Positions 22,850-33,264 of a stretch of 64,000 bases of DNA are shown one piece after another. Within the stretch, counting starts at the first letter, position 1. Every line of letters begins with the position of its first letter. This DNA is from Ochotona curzoniae (lineage: Eukaryota > Chordata > Mammalia > Lagomorpha > Ochotonidae): assembly GCF_017591425.1 (NCBI RefSeq), contig NW_024465746.1, positions 2,046,001 to 2,110,000 on the forward strand, read 5' to 3'. The notes under the pieces are model-generated. The model worked only from the letters and a program-made list of their open reading frames with translations, was not told the origin of the DNA and searched no databases. Both the position numbers and the translations under genes were made by a program.

Positions 22850-24125
22850 ATTATTTAAATTGAGTTTTATACAGCCCAATGACTGATGTTCTAAATAGCC
22901 AAGTGGCCCGTGACAGAAAAAGCTTCCCACACTTCCAATACTTTTACATTTTCATTCCACTACAAAAGCAAACGAGGTAACTCGTGGGAATACTAGAAGA
23001 TTCTCAAACCCAAAGACAAATGGAAGTGTCCAAGTCTGACCACCATGATGAGTCAGAAGGAAGTATTCACGCTGCTTCACCATTCTGCTCATTCTGTCAA
23101 GGAGTGCTGAGTCTCTCTCCCTTGTAGGACTAATCAGAGGGAATAAAACAGACATCTGAATATTACCTGAAAGTCCTAAATCATAACTAAGGTTACAGGA
23201 GAGAGAGCATTGTTTCAGCCCATAAAAATAAGCCAAGGCACAGTGGTGCTTTAATCTTGAACTATAAACTATTCTTTCTTTGAGAGCTCAGAAAAGTGTG
23301 TTCCTGAAATAACCAAAGGACTTTGCCTTTTGGAGGAAGCAGGTTCAGCCGAGTTGCTGCTCCTGACATGATCTTTTGGCAAGCTGGGGAAAACAGCCCT
23401 GAAGCCTGTATTTCAGTCATTCCCAAGCTAGGAAAACTAAGAAAATCCCTGAGAAAGCACAAATGACACCACACCATTATCTCAGCGCACCTGTCACTTA
23501 GAAAAAGTTGTCAGATATTTTATTAGAGTTTTCCACATTGTGGCCACGATTGGGCCACAGACATTTGTCAACATATAAATCTTGGAGAAGTAGATGGCAC
23601 TGGGAAAGTTAGACAGGTATGAAAATCAAACCCAACAATTAGAGTCTATACTCAGTGCAGTATTTCTGAGGAGAAACAAAGTACAGATGAGCCATGGAGA
23701 AAATTACTCCTATTAAACCTCTCCTATAATATTTAACTCCTATTAAATTTACTGCTAGTAAATTACTTCCGTAATATTTTAACAAGAAAGTTAAAATCGT
23801 ATGAATCAGTAAAATTGGAAAAATAACTGTTCATCTAAAATATTATCAACAAAGCTAAATATTTTTTTAATCAAGGCAGCATTGTTAAGTATTTAGCCAA
23901 CATTGTTTCATGATATAAATAGTCAAGTTCAAAGAACTTCCTCAATCTAACCAAGGGCGTTGAGGAACATCAATTAATGGTGACACAGAGCTGTTCTTTG
24001 AGGATCTGTTGCTCTTGTCTTCTCTGTTCCAAAGGACTGCAGGCTCTATTCTGGGCAGTTCAGTTTCCAGAGCCTTAAGTTTTGTGATACATTTTGATTA
24101 CAGCTTTAATGTCTTTCAACAATTT
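22850..24125. other. Intergenic, nothing recognised
   Basis: AT-rich; a 94-codon minus-strand frame at 22952-23236 has no recognisable similarity or splice context. Confidence 0.45.
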
Positions 24126-24129
24126 TTTT

Positions 24130-24530
24130 AAGGTTTACTTATTGGAATGGAGAAACAAAGAGATCTTGCAGATATTGGTTCATGGCCCTAAACAGCTACA
24201 ATGACTAGGGCGAGGCCAGTCTGAAGCCAGGAGCCTGGAGTTTCATCCAGATCTCCCATGCGGATTGCAGGGGCCCAACTAGCCAGGCCACTCTCTGGTG
24301 CTGTCAGGCACTATAGCAGGGATCTGGGTCAGGACACTAATGAAAATGGCGGGGAGTGCAACTGCTGGCCCAGTAGGTAAGACTAGTTTGGTACACCTAG
24401 TGAGTAAGACTCAGTGAGGTGCATCTGCATCCTACATTCCGATTTCAGCTTCCTGCTAATGCATGGCATGTGATGGCTCTAGTGATGGTGCTCCAGACAC
24501 CCATATGGAAGACACTGCTTGACTTGTCAC
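24130..24530 (-). repeat. Two degraded C-repeat SINE fragments
   Basis: 24130-24350 is minus ('aaggtttacttattggaatgg ... gaagccaggagcctggag'). 24370-24530 is a short plus-strand remnant ('gcttcctgctaatgcatgg'). Confidence 0.6.
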
Positions 24531-24866
24531 TTTTTTTTTTAAAGATTCAACTATATTTATTGGAAAGTCAGATATACAGAGAGGAGGAGAGACAGAGAAA
24601 GATCTTCCATCTGCTGATTCACTCCCCAAGTGGCCACAATGGCTGGAGCTGCATCGATCTGAAGCCAGAAGCCCAGAGCCTCTTCTGGATCTGCCTTGCA
24701 GGTGCAGGGTTCCAAGGCTTTGGGTCATCCTCGACTGCTTTCCCAGGGACACAGGCAGAGAGCTGGACGGGATGCAGGGCTGCTGGGATTAGAACCGGCA
24801 CCCATATGGGATCCCAGTGCATGCAAGGCGAGGACTTTAGCCACTAGGCTGCCATGCAGGGACCAA
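24531..24866 (-). repeat. C-repeat SINE, full length
   Basis: T-run then 'aaagattcaactatatttattgg', ending 'actaggctgccatgcaggg'. Confidence 0.94.
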
Positions 24867-25099
24867 CGTTTCATTCGACAAGCTCAGCCTGATCCTACTC
24901 CTGCCATTGCAAACATTTCTGGAAGGAAGCATTCTCTACTGCTCCCTTCCAGAAATGTGTCTCCATCTTGCAAACAATTAAAAAAAAACTAACAAAAAAA
25001 GAAAATCAAAAGTATAATAGATGACCACTTCAAACCCACAAGGGGGACTCATTTTAAAAATGTTAAGAATAAGATGGAGAAATTAAAAATTTCATACAG

Positions 25100-25310
25100 G
25101 TCCAATTTGGTGGCATAGAGGTGAATTCTCCATCTACTCTGCATGCTTCCAATACTGGTGCTAATTAGACTCACACTTCCTATCCAGTCCTCTGGGAAAG
25201 TGGTGGAGATAGATCAAGACCTTGGGCAACTATACCCACATGGAGAGACCCAGCAGAAACTCTAGGCTCTCTTGACTAGCCCAGCACTGGCCATTGCAGC
25301 TCTTTCACAC
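25100..25310 (+). repeat. Degenerate C-repeat SINE
   Basis: 'ccaatttggtggcatagagg ... cactggccattgcagctctt' keeps CSINE order with many changes. Confidence 0.55.
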
Positions 25311-25374
25311 CAAATCTAACTCTCAAACTCTGGGGGCAGGATAGCTTCTTTGGGAACTTTCTTCAGGGACTAAA

Positions 25375-26041
25375 AAGGAGTTTGATGAGAACTGTGCCTG
25401 GCTGTAGGTAAGAGGCGCCAAGAGGGTCAAGGGGCTAGTGTGATTTGGAGGGGCAGAGTGGAGGCCCATTGTTAGAGACGAATTAACAAAGAACATGAGA
25501 AGTCACACAGAACTGGATTTTAATTATTGTAGCAGGGCGGTCATCATCTTGCAGGATGACATGCAAAACAAAGAAAGTGAGTTTTCATACATTTACAAAA
25601 ACATCGTGCAAGTGATGGCAAAGCAGGTGCATAGAGCAGATATGAGTGTAGTTTCCACAAGGTCAGAATAGTCCATATCAGTTCCAAGCAAGAGGTAAAT
25701 AAGTAGTTCTCTTGTGGGAAGAAAAGAATCAGGCAACATTCCAACGGACAAGAAAACATCAGACTCTGGGGTCAGGTCTTTGCATGACTCCAGGCCTACA
25801 TACAGCCTTGAATGTACACAGGGTGTCCTCTGCTTTACGCCTCTTGGAATGTCTGCCAGGCATCCGCATCACCCATGCCCCAGTTCCAGTTTCTCCAGGC
25901 AATAGCTCGTTGCCAACCAGGCCCATTGCGAGCTACCTATATAAAGGCTCAGCACATGTTGGTCTGGTGACACTTTGCGTGACTCTCCGACTAGGCTCAA
26001 CATTCTCTAAGTGCTCCACACCAGTTCAATGACCCACAGCC
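25375..26041 (+). promoter_or_regulatory. Promoter and 5'UTR of decayed TRIP11-like copy, split by an LTR
   Basis: The sequence flanking the LTR matches the region upstream of the intact copy at 63 kb. Shared parts are 'gggctagtg', 'ctccaggcaatagctcgttg', the TATA box TATATAA at 25938-25944 (63226-63232 in the other copy), 'tgactctccgactaggctc' and 'gtgctccacaccagttcaatgacccacag' just before the ATG. Confidence 0.75.
25470..25871 (-). mobile_element. Solo LTR-like insertion with CCCAT duplication
   Basis: A 402-bp segment absent from the homologous promoter at 63.15 kb is bounded by TG...CA and flanked by perfect 5-bp copies of CCCAT (25465-25469 and 25872-25876). On the minus strand it starts TGATGCGG, has an 'aataattaaaa' polyadenylation-like site near its end and finishes TCTAACA. 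A 5-bp duplication and this size suggest an ERVL- or class I-type LTR. The empty site in the sister copy proves it is an insertion. Confidence 0.75.
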
Positions 26042-26330
26042 ATGTCCTAAGGGACTGGTGGCCTAGGCTTCAGCCTGGGCCTCTGCCTGGGACAGGCAAA
26101 GGAGTTTCTCACACATACCAAAGGTATGCAGAGGAAAGACATCGAAAAATGTGAAGATGACCAGCTGACAAATCTCTCCACAGGCCTGGAAGCATGCAAT
26201 CAGGCATGGGAGCTGTACGACAACCAGCACACCGCCACTCAACATACCTTACAGAAGAAAATGAATGAAATCAGGATTGAATCTGAACTCTTCAGCACTG
26301 ACTCAACAGAGATGAAAAGCAAAAACCACA
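26042..26330 (+). pseudogene. Decayed TRIP11/GMAP-210-like gene copy, 5' part
   Basis: The reading frame from 26042 has a stop as codon 3 and is otherwise open for about 90 codons. It reads 'GGLGFSLGLCLGQAKEF' and later 'STGLEACNQAWELYDNQHTA', 'ESELFSTDSTEMK'. The start matches the known N-terminus of TRIP11 (M-S-x-x-x-GGLG-x-x-LG-x-x-LGQ), also at nucleotide level ('ggcctaggcttcagcctggg'). It is colinear with the intact frame at 63329, sharing 'QAWEL', 'NNQHTATQHTL'-like and 'IESELFST' segments. Coding similarity ends at a SINE inserted at about 26331, and the expected later part is not recognised beyond it. The early stop, the SINE and the LTR in its promoter all indicate a dead copy. Confidence 0.75.
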
Positions 26331-27020
26331 GGACACAGTGTGGTAGCCTAGTGGCTAAAGCCTTCATCTTGCGTGCTCAGGGATCCCATAAGGGCACTAC
26401 GACCATCCAGGTCTGCTGAGGTCTTGGCCACACCTTCAAGTGGATGGCACCAGCATTGCCCACCCATTTTCTAACTAATTAAGAGACCACCGATGAGAGA
26501 CATCTTACCTGTAGGTTCCCTGCCCAACAAGGAGGGGTCAAGGAAGGCTTAAAATCCCAAAACCCTTCCTTAAACCTTTGGTATCTCTCTCCCTCTTTCG
26601 AGAGGCATCCCACCTCCCGGGACATGCTTTCCCCTTCTCTCTCCATTGCCTGCTCACCTGGTCCCTTCGCAAATAAACTTTTCTTCCCGCAACAGATTCC
26701 CGGCTTTTTCTTCTATACTAAGCTGAGGAAAGAACTCACCGGACATTTCTAGTAACAGAGGCACCAGTTCGTGTCTCAGCTGCCCCACTTCCTATCCAGC
26801 TCCATACTTGTGGCCTGGAAAAGAAATTAAGGATGGCCCAAAGCCTTGGAACCCTGTACTCGCACTGGAGACCCAGAAGAAGCTGCTGGCTCCTGGCTTT
26901 GGATTGGCTCAGCTCTGGCTGTTGTAGCCACTTGGGAAGTAAGTCAGTGAATGGAAGCTCTTTTTGTCTGTCTCTCCTTTCTGTAAATATGACTTTCCAA
27001 TAAAAAAATAAATCTTAGAA
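26331..27020 (+). repeat. C-repeat SINE split by an LTR
   Basis: The 5' part 26331-26397 ('gacacagtgtggtagcctag ... gatcccataagggcac') continues at 26760 ('ggcaccagttcgtgtctcagc') to 'ccaataaaaaaataaatctt'. Confidence 0.92.
26398..26759 (+). mobile_element. Solo LTR inserted in a C-repeat SINE
   Basis: A 362-bp insertion interrupts the SINE exactly at 'gggcac|' and the SINE resumes with a repeated 'ggcac' (26393-26397 and 26760-26764). It contains a polyadenylation signal AATAAA at 26672-26677 followed by 'cttttcttcccgcaacag' and a CT-rich end, typical of an LTR R/U5 region. The termini deviate from TG...CA, so the exact ends are uncertain by a base or two. No internal viral genes are present. 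Confidence 0.75.
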
Positions 27021-27379
27021 ATCCAGCTCTCATATTAGAGGAAAAGCTAGCTTCACCTGCTAATAATGTGGGAAGTACCCAACAATTAGTTGCCTCAGAT
27101 AATCTACATAAAAAAACTTGAAGAGGATCTTCCAGCCAAGAGATCAAAGGGCACTTACAATTCTCTACCCCAAAAGAGGAGAGAACCAGTGTGCTGTGTT
27201 ACTGAAAAAAATGACAGCTTCATGAGAACTGTCAACAGAAGAATGGAACAAAGCAAACGCAGAAACCCAGAGCAAACTGAAGAACTAGCAGCAAAACGAG
27301 GTTTCACAGGAAGAGCTAAGCACTTTCCAAAGACGGATAAATTTGGTAAACTGTCTACATGACAAGATGGACAGAATTA

Positions 27380-27640
27380 TATAACCCAAAGAATTGAAAA
27401 GTAAAGACTCAAATGGATATTTGAATATCAATTGCTCATAGCAGTATAGTTCCCCATAGCTATGGTTAAGAGAGAAGTAACATACATGTTCACTGATAAC
27501 TGAATGGACACATAAAATGTGGTGTGCACGTAAGATGGAACATCACTTAGCCCTTAAAAAGAAAGAAAATCCTGATACATGACCACAGGGACGAACCTTT
27601 AAGACATTATGCCAGGAGAGATCAGTCAGATGCAAACGAA
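27380..27640 (+). mobile_element. L1 3'-end fragment
   Basis: 'caattgctcatagcagtatag', 'gttcactgataactgaatgg', 'cacataaaatgtggtgtgc' and 'gacattatgccaggagagatc' are in the order of the old-L1 3' end also seen at 15.8 and 32.9 kb. Confidence 0.7.
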
Positions 27641-28124
27641 CCGTACAGATGGTCCTTTATTAGGGCAAACCTGCAGGAAGCCTTGCTCGGGTCCCCTCCT
27701 GGCTAGCAGCAGGCTTTGCTTCTCAGTCAAGTGTCTGCTTTTCCTCAGGATCATTGTTTGCCTCGTAACTGCTCACCAGAAAGACAAAAGCTGGCTCTGC
27801 TTGACGGCAAGAAGTTGGAATTGAGACCCAGTTCCGGGAATCTGACCCAGGAACTCCGATGATGGTGGATGCAGATTTCTTAACAGGTATCACCTTAATT
27901 GCCAGGCCAAACACCAGTCTCCTGAGTAAGTCACGCTTACAGTTATCTTTCTAGCTCTTCTTTAAAAATCTAACTTAGGTATCTCATGATCCAGCAACCT
28001 GATACAAATTCCTTGTGTCGCCAAAATGTAAGATTCCTCCCTTAACTAGGATTCCTCTACTAAGACTTCCATGACTTGCATGTAGGTCAATTTAAAAGAA
28101 AATGTATATATACACATATATATT

Positions 28125-28385
28125 TAAAAGGCAAAATGTCAAAGTCACAAGGATGAAGAGAAAGAATCTTTTATCCTCTGACTCATAGCTGGGACTACGC
28201 ACGGCTGAATCTAGGAGCCAGGAATTCCACCTCAGTCTCCCTTACATGTGGCAGGGGCCCAAGCCTTGGATGCATGATCCATTACCTTCCCAGGAGCATT
28301 AGCAGAAGGTTGCATTGGAAGGCACACAGCTAGAGCTTGAACCAGCACTCTGGTAAGGCATGTCAGTGCTACAGGTGGCATCATG
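28125..28385 (-). repeat. Old C-repeat SINE
   Basis: 'atttaaaaggcaaaatgtc ... ggagccaggaattccacctc ... ggggcccaagccttggatgc'. Confidence 0.65.
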
Positions 28386-28646
28386 ACATGAAAACTAGCT
28401 AGAAATGCAAAGGATCCAGAGCATTCCAAGGAATCTTGAAAAGGAATAAACAAAATTTAAGAGCTTGTATTATACTCTCCAGCTGGAGGCAGCTTCTTAG
28501 GTTACCTTGTCCCTAGGCAAATGTTACAATGTTGGGATAAAAGTGGCCAATAGTTGCTGGGTATTCTGGGCCTGGTTAATGTTAACTCTGTGCTAACTAT
28601 ACCAGTTTACATTTTCAATTTTTTAAAATTTTAAGATCTCAGGAGA

Positions 28647-28965
28647 GTGTCCAGCACAATAGCCTAGCAGTTAGAATGCTCACTTTGAGTGTGCTGAGAT
28701 CCCATATGGGTGCTGGTTCTAATCCCAGCATCTCCACTTCCCTTCCAGCTCCCTGCTTGTGGCCTGAGAAAGCTGTCGAAGAGCACCCAAAGCCTTGGGA
28801 CCCTGCACCAGTGTGGGAGACCCAGAAGAAGCTCCTAGTTCCTGGATTCAGATCTGCTCAGCTCTAGCTGTTGCAGCTGCTTGGGGAGTGAACCATCAAA
28901 TGGAAGATCTCTCTGTCTCTCCTCCTCTCTGTATATCTGATTTTCCAATAAATAAATCTTAAAGA
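28647..28965 (+). repeat. C-repeat SINE, full length
   Basis: 'gtgtccagcacaatagccta' to 'ttccaataaataaatctta'. Confidence 0.94.
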
Positions 28966-28969
28966 AAAC

Positions 28970-29865
28970 AATCTGAGGAGAAGGAGGCCGTGCCACTGTG
29001 GACACACACCAGCTGGGGCCACCCCACACCTTTACCACTGCCACAAGCCTGTGGGTGAGGGTGTGTGCACTGATAGGGGTTGGGGGGTTGGGGATGGGTC
29101 AGAATTGACCACAAAGGTGTTTGACATACATTAAATTATTTCTAAGGCTTCCATGGACCAGGCAACAGCATCGATAGATAATCAAGAGAACTGAAATGGA
29201 GTGGATCAGAAGGATATTCCAGACCACCTCCCTGGATCAGGACAAAACCCTCCCCTCCACACACAAGAACTGGGGTTGAAGGCGGACCAGGCGAGGCTAA
29301 TTTGTAGTACCTGCTGGCACTTGTGAGCGAAAACATATGGAAGCATGATCCATCAAAAAATTCTATCAATGAACGTTTCATTAAGCAATGAACATGCATA
29401 ACTTTGCAAGCCTTATAGCTCATTTTATCACACTGCTGTGTCATCATCATGGGCAGCATAATGACAGGGATATGTTCTTAAAACTGTTGTTAGGTGATTT
29501 TGTCCAAACATCAGAGCATACTGTGAGTGTCTTAGATGTTAATCTGTCATTGACAAAATGTCATCATGTGTCACATAATTGTGCACAGTTAGCATGTTGT
29601 ATCTGAATTTAGAACATTATTTTGGTCATATCTATAATGCTTTAGATGTCGAAATAAATTGTTACGTTGTTAGGAAAATATTATTTACCTTGTGGCATAG
29701 TTTTTAGCAACAGATTTTGCAAGAAGAGCTATTTCTTGTAATTTAAGTAGGGAATCATGTTAGAAATTCTTTAACCATGTTATTATGTGAAAAACCATCT
29801 TCAGTGAAGGAATGGGACTGAATGACAATAAATTTCTCAGTTTAACACTCTGCTCTCTCTCTCCT
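28970..29865. other. Intergenic, nothing recognised
   Basis: No coding exon or repeat family is recognised; the right half is AT-rich. Confidence 0.45.
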
Positions 29866-29867
29866 TT

Positions 29868-30177
29868 TTAAAGATTTATTTGTTTTTATTGGAAAGGCAT
29901 ATATACAGAGAGGAGAGAAACAGAGAAGAAGATCTTCCATCTGATGATTCACTCCCCAAGTGACCACACAGCCGATGCTAGGATCCAGGAGCCTTCTTCT
30001 GGGTCTCCCACACGGGTCCAGGGTCCCAAGGCTTTGGGCTGTCCTCAACTGCTTTCCCAGGCCACAGGCAGGGAGCTGGATGGGAAGTGGAGCCGCCAGG
30101 ATTAGAATTGGTGCCCATATGGGATCCCAGCACGTTCAAGGTGAGGACCTTAGTTGCTAGGCCATTGCGCCGGGCCC
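29868..30177 (-). repeat. C-repeat SINE, young
   Basis: 'taaagatttatttgttttta' to 'gccattgcgccgggccc'; CpGs at the 5' end are preserved. Confidence 0.95.
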
Positions 30178-30179
30178 TG

Positions 30180-31298
30180 CTCTCTCTCAGTGAAAATAAA
30201 TGGCACACCTGAGATTTCTTCCTCTCTAAATGGAAAGCTTCCTTATTTTCCTCTCTCATAATATATCCCTTTCCTGAATGGTTCAAACAATTTAGACAGT
30301 GAACACATTCTCATACATATTTTATCCAGAAACATAACAGTTTGTGGTACATCACGGAAACAGCTACTCGAGTCATCAAGATGGCCTTGAACAGGACATT
30401 GAAATCAAGTGCAGAACCAGGACTCACAGTCAAGTCAGAGAGGGGAGGTAGGATTCTTACCGCTAGGCTATATGCTCACTCCCAAATGCTACCATTTTAA
30501 AAACACACATAAGGGTCCACTGCAGTGGCTATGCCATAATTGACTCAATCAGTTCCTTCAGAGTCCTTGTGCATTCCACATTCATCCTATTATTCTTATG
30601 TCTCGGATACATTTTTCTGTTCAGCTGCTGTTTTAATTCTTGCTGGAGATCCACAGTTTCTCAAAACATCACACTGATTTGGTTCTACCAACACTTTCCA
30701 TCAGTGGTGTTATTTTCAGCGACTGCCTTGGCTTCTCAGTTTGCTGCAGGGTCTCACCTTATAACATAAAATATTAAACAAAGGAATTTAAATACTTCAG
30801 AGGCATATTTCTCATCCTCCCTGCCGTCTCCATCAAAGACTCTACAAAGCTACAGGGGTTATTATAATTGATCTTCCTTTGTTGTGAGTAGATGGGGCGT
30901 GGCTGATTCACCCTATTTTTCAAAGCTCATCTGGGTGAGAAAGCTTCTACCAGCCCCTGAAAGAACAGTCTTTTGATGGCAAACTACAAAGCCTTGTTTG
31001 GGTTGAGCCTCTCTTCTTTTTATTTCGACTTCAGTGAAAAGGCGAGGAACTGGATTGCTTTTCTTGAAAATTAGGAATGCAGTCACTAACGGCAGGTCTC
31101 TACAAGCAGAGCTGAAGCCGACAGGATGGAAACACGAGGCTCGGTGGCCATCAGTGAAGCTCCGTGAAGGGAAGTGGAGGAAGGAGAGGGAGGAACAGAG
31201 TGGCAGTGTGCTAAGACTATTTGGGAAAAAAGCACAAGGCAAAACACCAGTGTTCTTCAAAAAGTTTGTGGGAAAATAGAATTTAAAAATGAATTTAT
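30180..31298. other. Intergenic; possible old retrocopy fragment near 30550-30770
   Basis: On the minus strand, about 30640-30540 reads as a short Lys/Gln/Leu-rich peptide ('QQELKQQLNRKMYPRHKNN') that looks coiled-coil-like, in a broken frame. I cannot assign it. The rest shows nothing. Confidence 0.25.
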
Positions 31299-31625
31299 TG
31301 GGTCTGGCACAGTAGCCTAGCGGCTAAGGTCCTCACCTTGAACGCACAGGGATCCCATATGAGTGCTGGTCCTAATCCCAGTGGCCTCGCTTCCCATCCA
31401 GCTCCCTGCCTGTGGCCTGGGAAAGCAGTTGAGGACGGCCCAAAGCCTTGGGACCCTGTGCCCATGTGGGAGATCTGGAAGAGGTTCTGGGCTCCTGATT
31501 TCACACTGGCTCAGCTCCGGCCTTGCGGCCACTAGGGGAATAAGTCAGCAAATGGAAGATCTTTCTATCTCTTTTTCTTTCTGTACCTCTGCCTTTGCAA
31601 CAAAAATACATAAATCTTTAAAAAA
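31299..31625 (+). repeat. C-repeat SINE, full length
   Basis: 'gggtctggcacagtagcctag' to 'tgcaacaaaaatacataaatc'. Confidence 0.94.
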
Positions 31626-31864
31626 ATAAGTAAATAAATAAATTTATTTATTTAACATTTTTGAAACCTATGCCTACTTTTTCTATAGCATGGGTTTTTT
31701 ATAAAACTTTTTGAAAGACTAAAAGCTAAAGTGAATATTGTCACAAACGATCCTCCTCATGGCTGCAGCAAAACAAACAATCCTCTGCAAACCAAGATCA
31801 GCTACAAATTAATCCTTGTGTAATCCAGCCAGACCACAGAGCCTAGCAAGACTTAGGAACAAGC

Positions 31865-32165
31865 CAGTGGAGGCTGGCTCTGTGGCTCTGCATGTAGAGT
31901 CATAGCCTGCAATGCCACCATCCTGTGTGGGCACTGCCTCAACTGCACCACTTCCTAGCCATTCCCTCTCAATGCCCCTGAAAAAGCAGTGGAAGTTGAC
32001 TCAAGTCCTCGGACCACAGTCATCCTCCTGGAAGACACAGAGAAGCTCCTGGCTTTGCACTGTCTCAGCTCTGACCATTGTGGGTATCTGCAGAATGAAT
32101 CAGCAAATGGAGGATCTGTCTCTCCTGCTCTCTACATAACGATTTCAAATAAATATATGAATCTT
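31865..32165 (+). repeat. Old C-repeat SINE
   Basis: 'aggctggctctgtggctctg ... tttcaaataaatatatgaat'. Confidence 0.75.
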
Positions 32166-32379
32166 CAAAATAATGACTCAAACGATGTCTTGATTTGAGG
32201 CATAAATCCATGTTTATCTTTAAATACAGAGAAAAGAAAAAAAAAAGCACATTAATGTTTACCTGTGAACAGGAAGCAGCATGCTCCGGACTCTGCCCGC
32301 ACTATCTCTGGCTTTGGGATGCTTCAGAACTACCTTGGTTCTTATTTTACTTAAGATCCAGAGCAACCCCTGAATAGTA

Positions 32380-32635
32380 CGGAGGAGCCAACTCAGTGTA
32401 ATGCAGCACTGGTTCAAGTCCTGGCTGCCCCACTTCCTATGCACCTCCCTGCCAATGTTCCTGGGAAGGCAGCAAATGATGGCTCCTTCCAGTGGAGTTC
32501 CGTATGCTGGCTTGGGCCTGGCACAGCTGTGGCTCTTGCAGTCATCCCTCTCTGTCTCTTACTGTGTGTTTGTATGCATGCATGTGTACATGTGCCATTC
32601 TGCCTTAAAAACGAATAAATTAAATCTTAGAAAAA
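32380..32635 (+). repeat. Old C-repeat SINE
   Basis: 'caagtcctggctgccccac ... ttcctgggaaggcagcaaatg ... aaacgaataaattaaatctt'. Confidence 0.75.
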
Positions 32636-32869
32636 GTAGTTATCAAGATGATCCCTATTCCAAATGACCTGAGGTAAGACCATTTGATTATGATCATAGG
32701 CAGAAGCAATGTTTCACTTGCTTCTCAAAATAGTTTTTTATTAGGGACCTAGCCACTCTAGATATGTTTGTTTTGTTTGTTTGTTTTTACATTATGACTC
32801 TTTTTTTCACTACAGGAAAGGACTTGAGAAGCTACAATAGAGATTAGATAAGATGGCAAAACCCAAAAT

Positions 32870-33264
32870 GCTGTCTGGCCCTTAAAAAGAAAGTTTGCAA
32901 TGAATGGTTAAGGAAAATGTGGTGTGGTATATATATACACACACATATATATATATACTTGCATATGCCATATCATTCTGCCATAACAAATGAAATCCTG
33001 ACATTTTGCAGATCACTGTCAAATGAAACAAGCATGGCTCAGAATGACAATTACCACATGTTCTCTGTCATATGTGGGAATTTTATAAAGAGTTTTACTG
33101 AACTTAGAACAGTGATTTCTGGAGTCTGGGAAGCATATGGAAAGGGGAGAGAATGGCAGATTGGGTAATGGGTACCTGAACACACAGCTGAATGGACATA
33201 GGTGGAACCTCTCAAGTTCAGGATAGTTCATTATATAACTGTATAAAGCATTAGGAAAGACCAG
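32870..33264 (+). mobile_element. L1 3'-end segment leading into a GC-rich tandem array
   Basis: 'ggaaaatgtggtgtggtat', 'tcattctgccataacaaatg', 'gaaatcctgacattttgcag' and 'tgtcatatgtgggaatttt' match the old-L1 end. A (TA/CA)n tract is at 32930-32960. It continues without break into the array at 33265. Confidence 0.7.
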
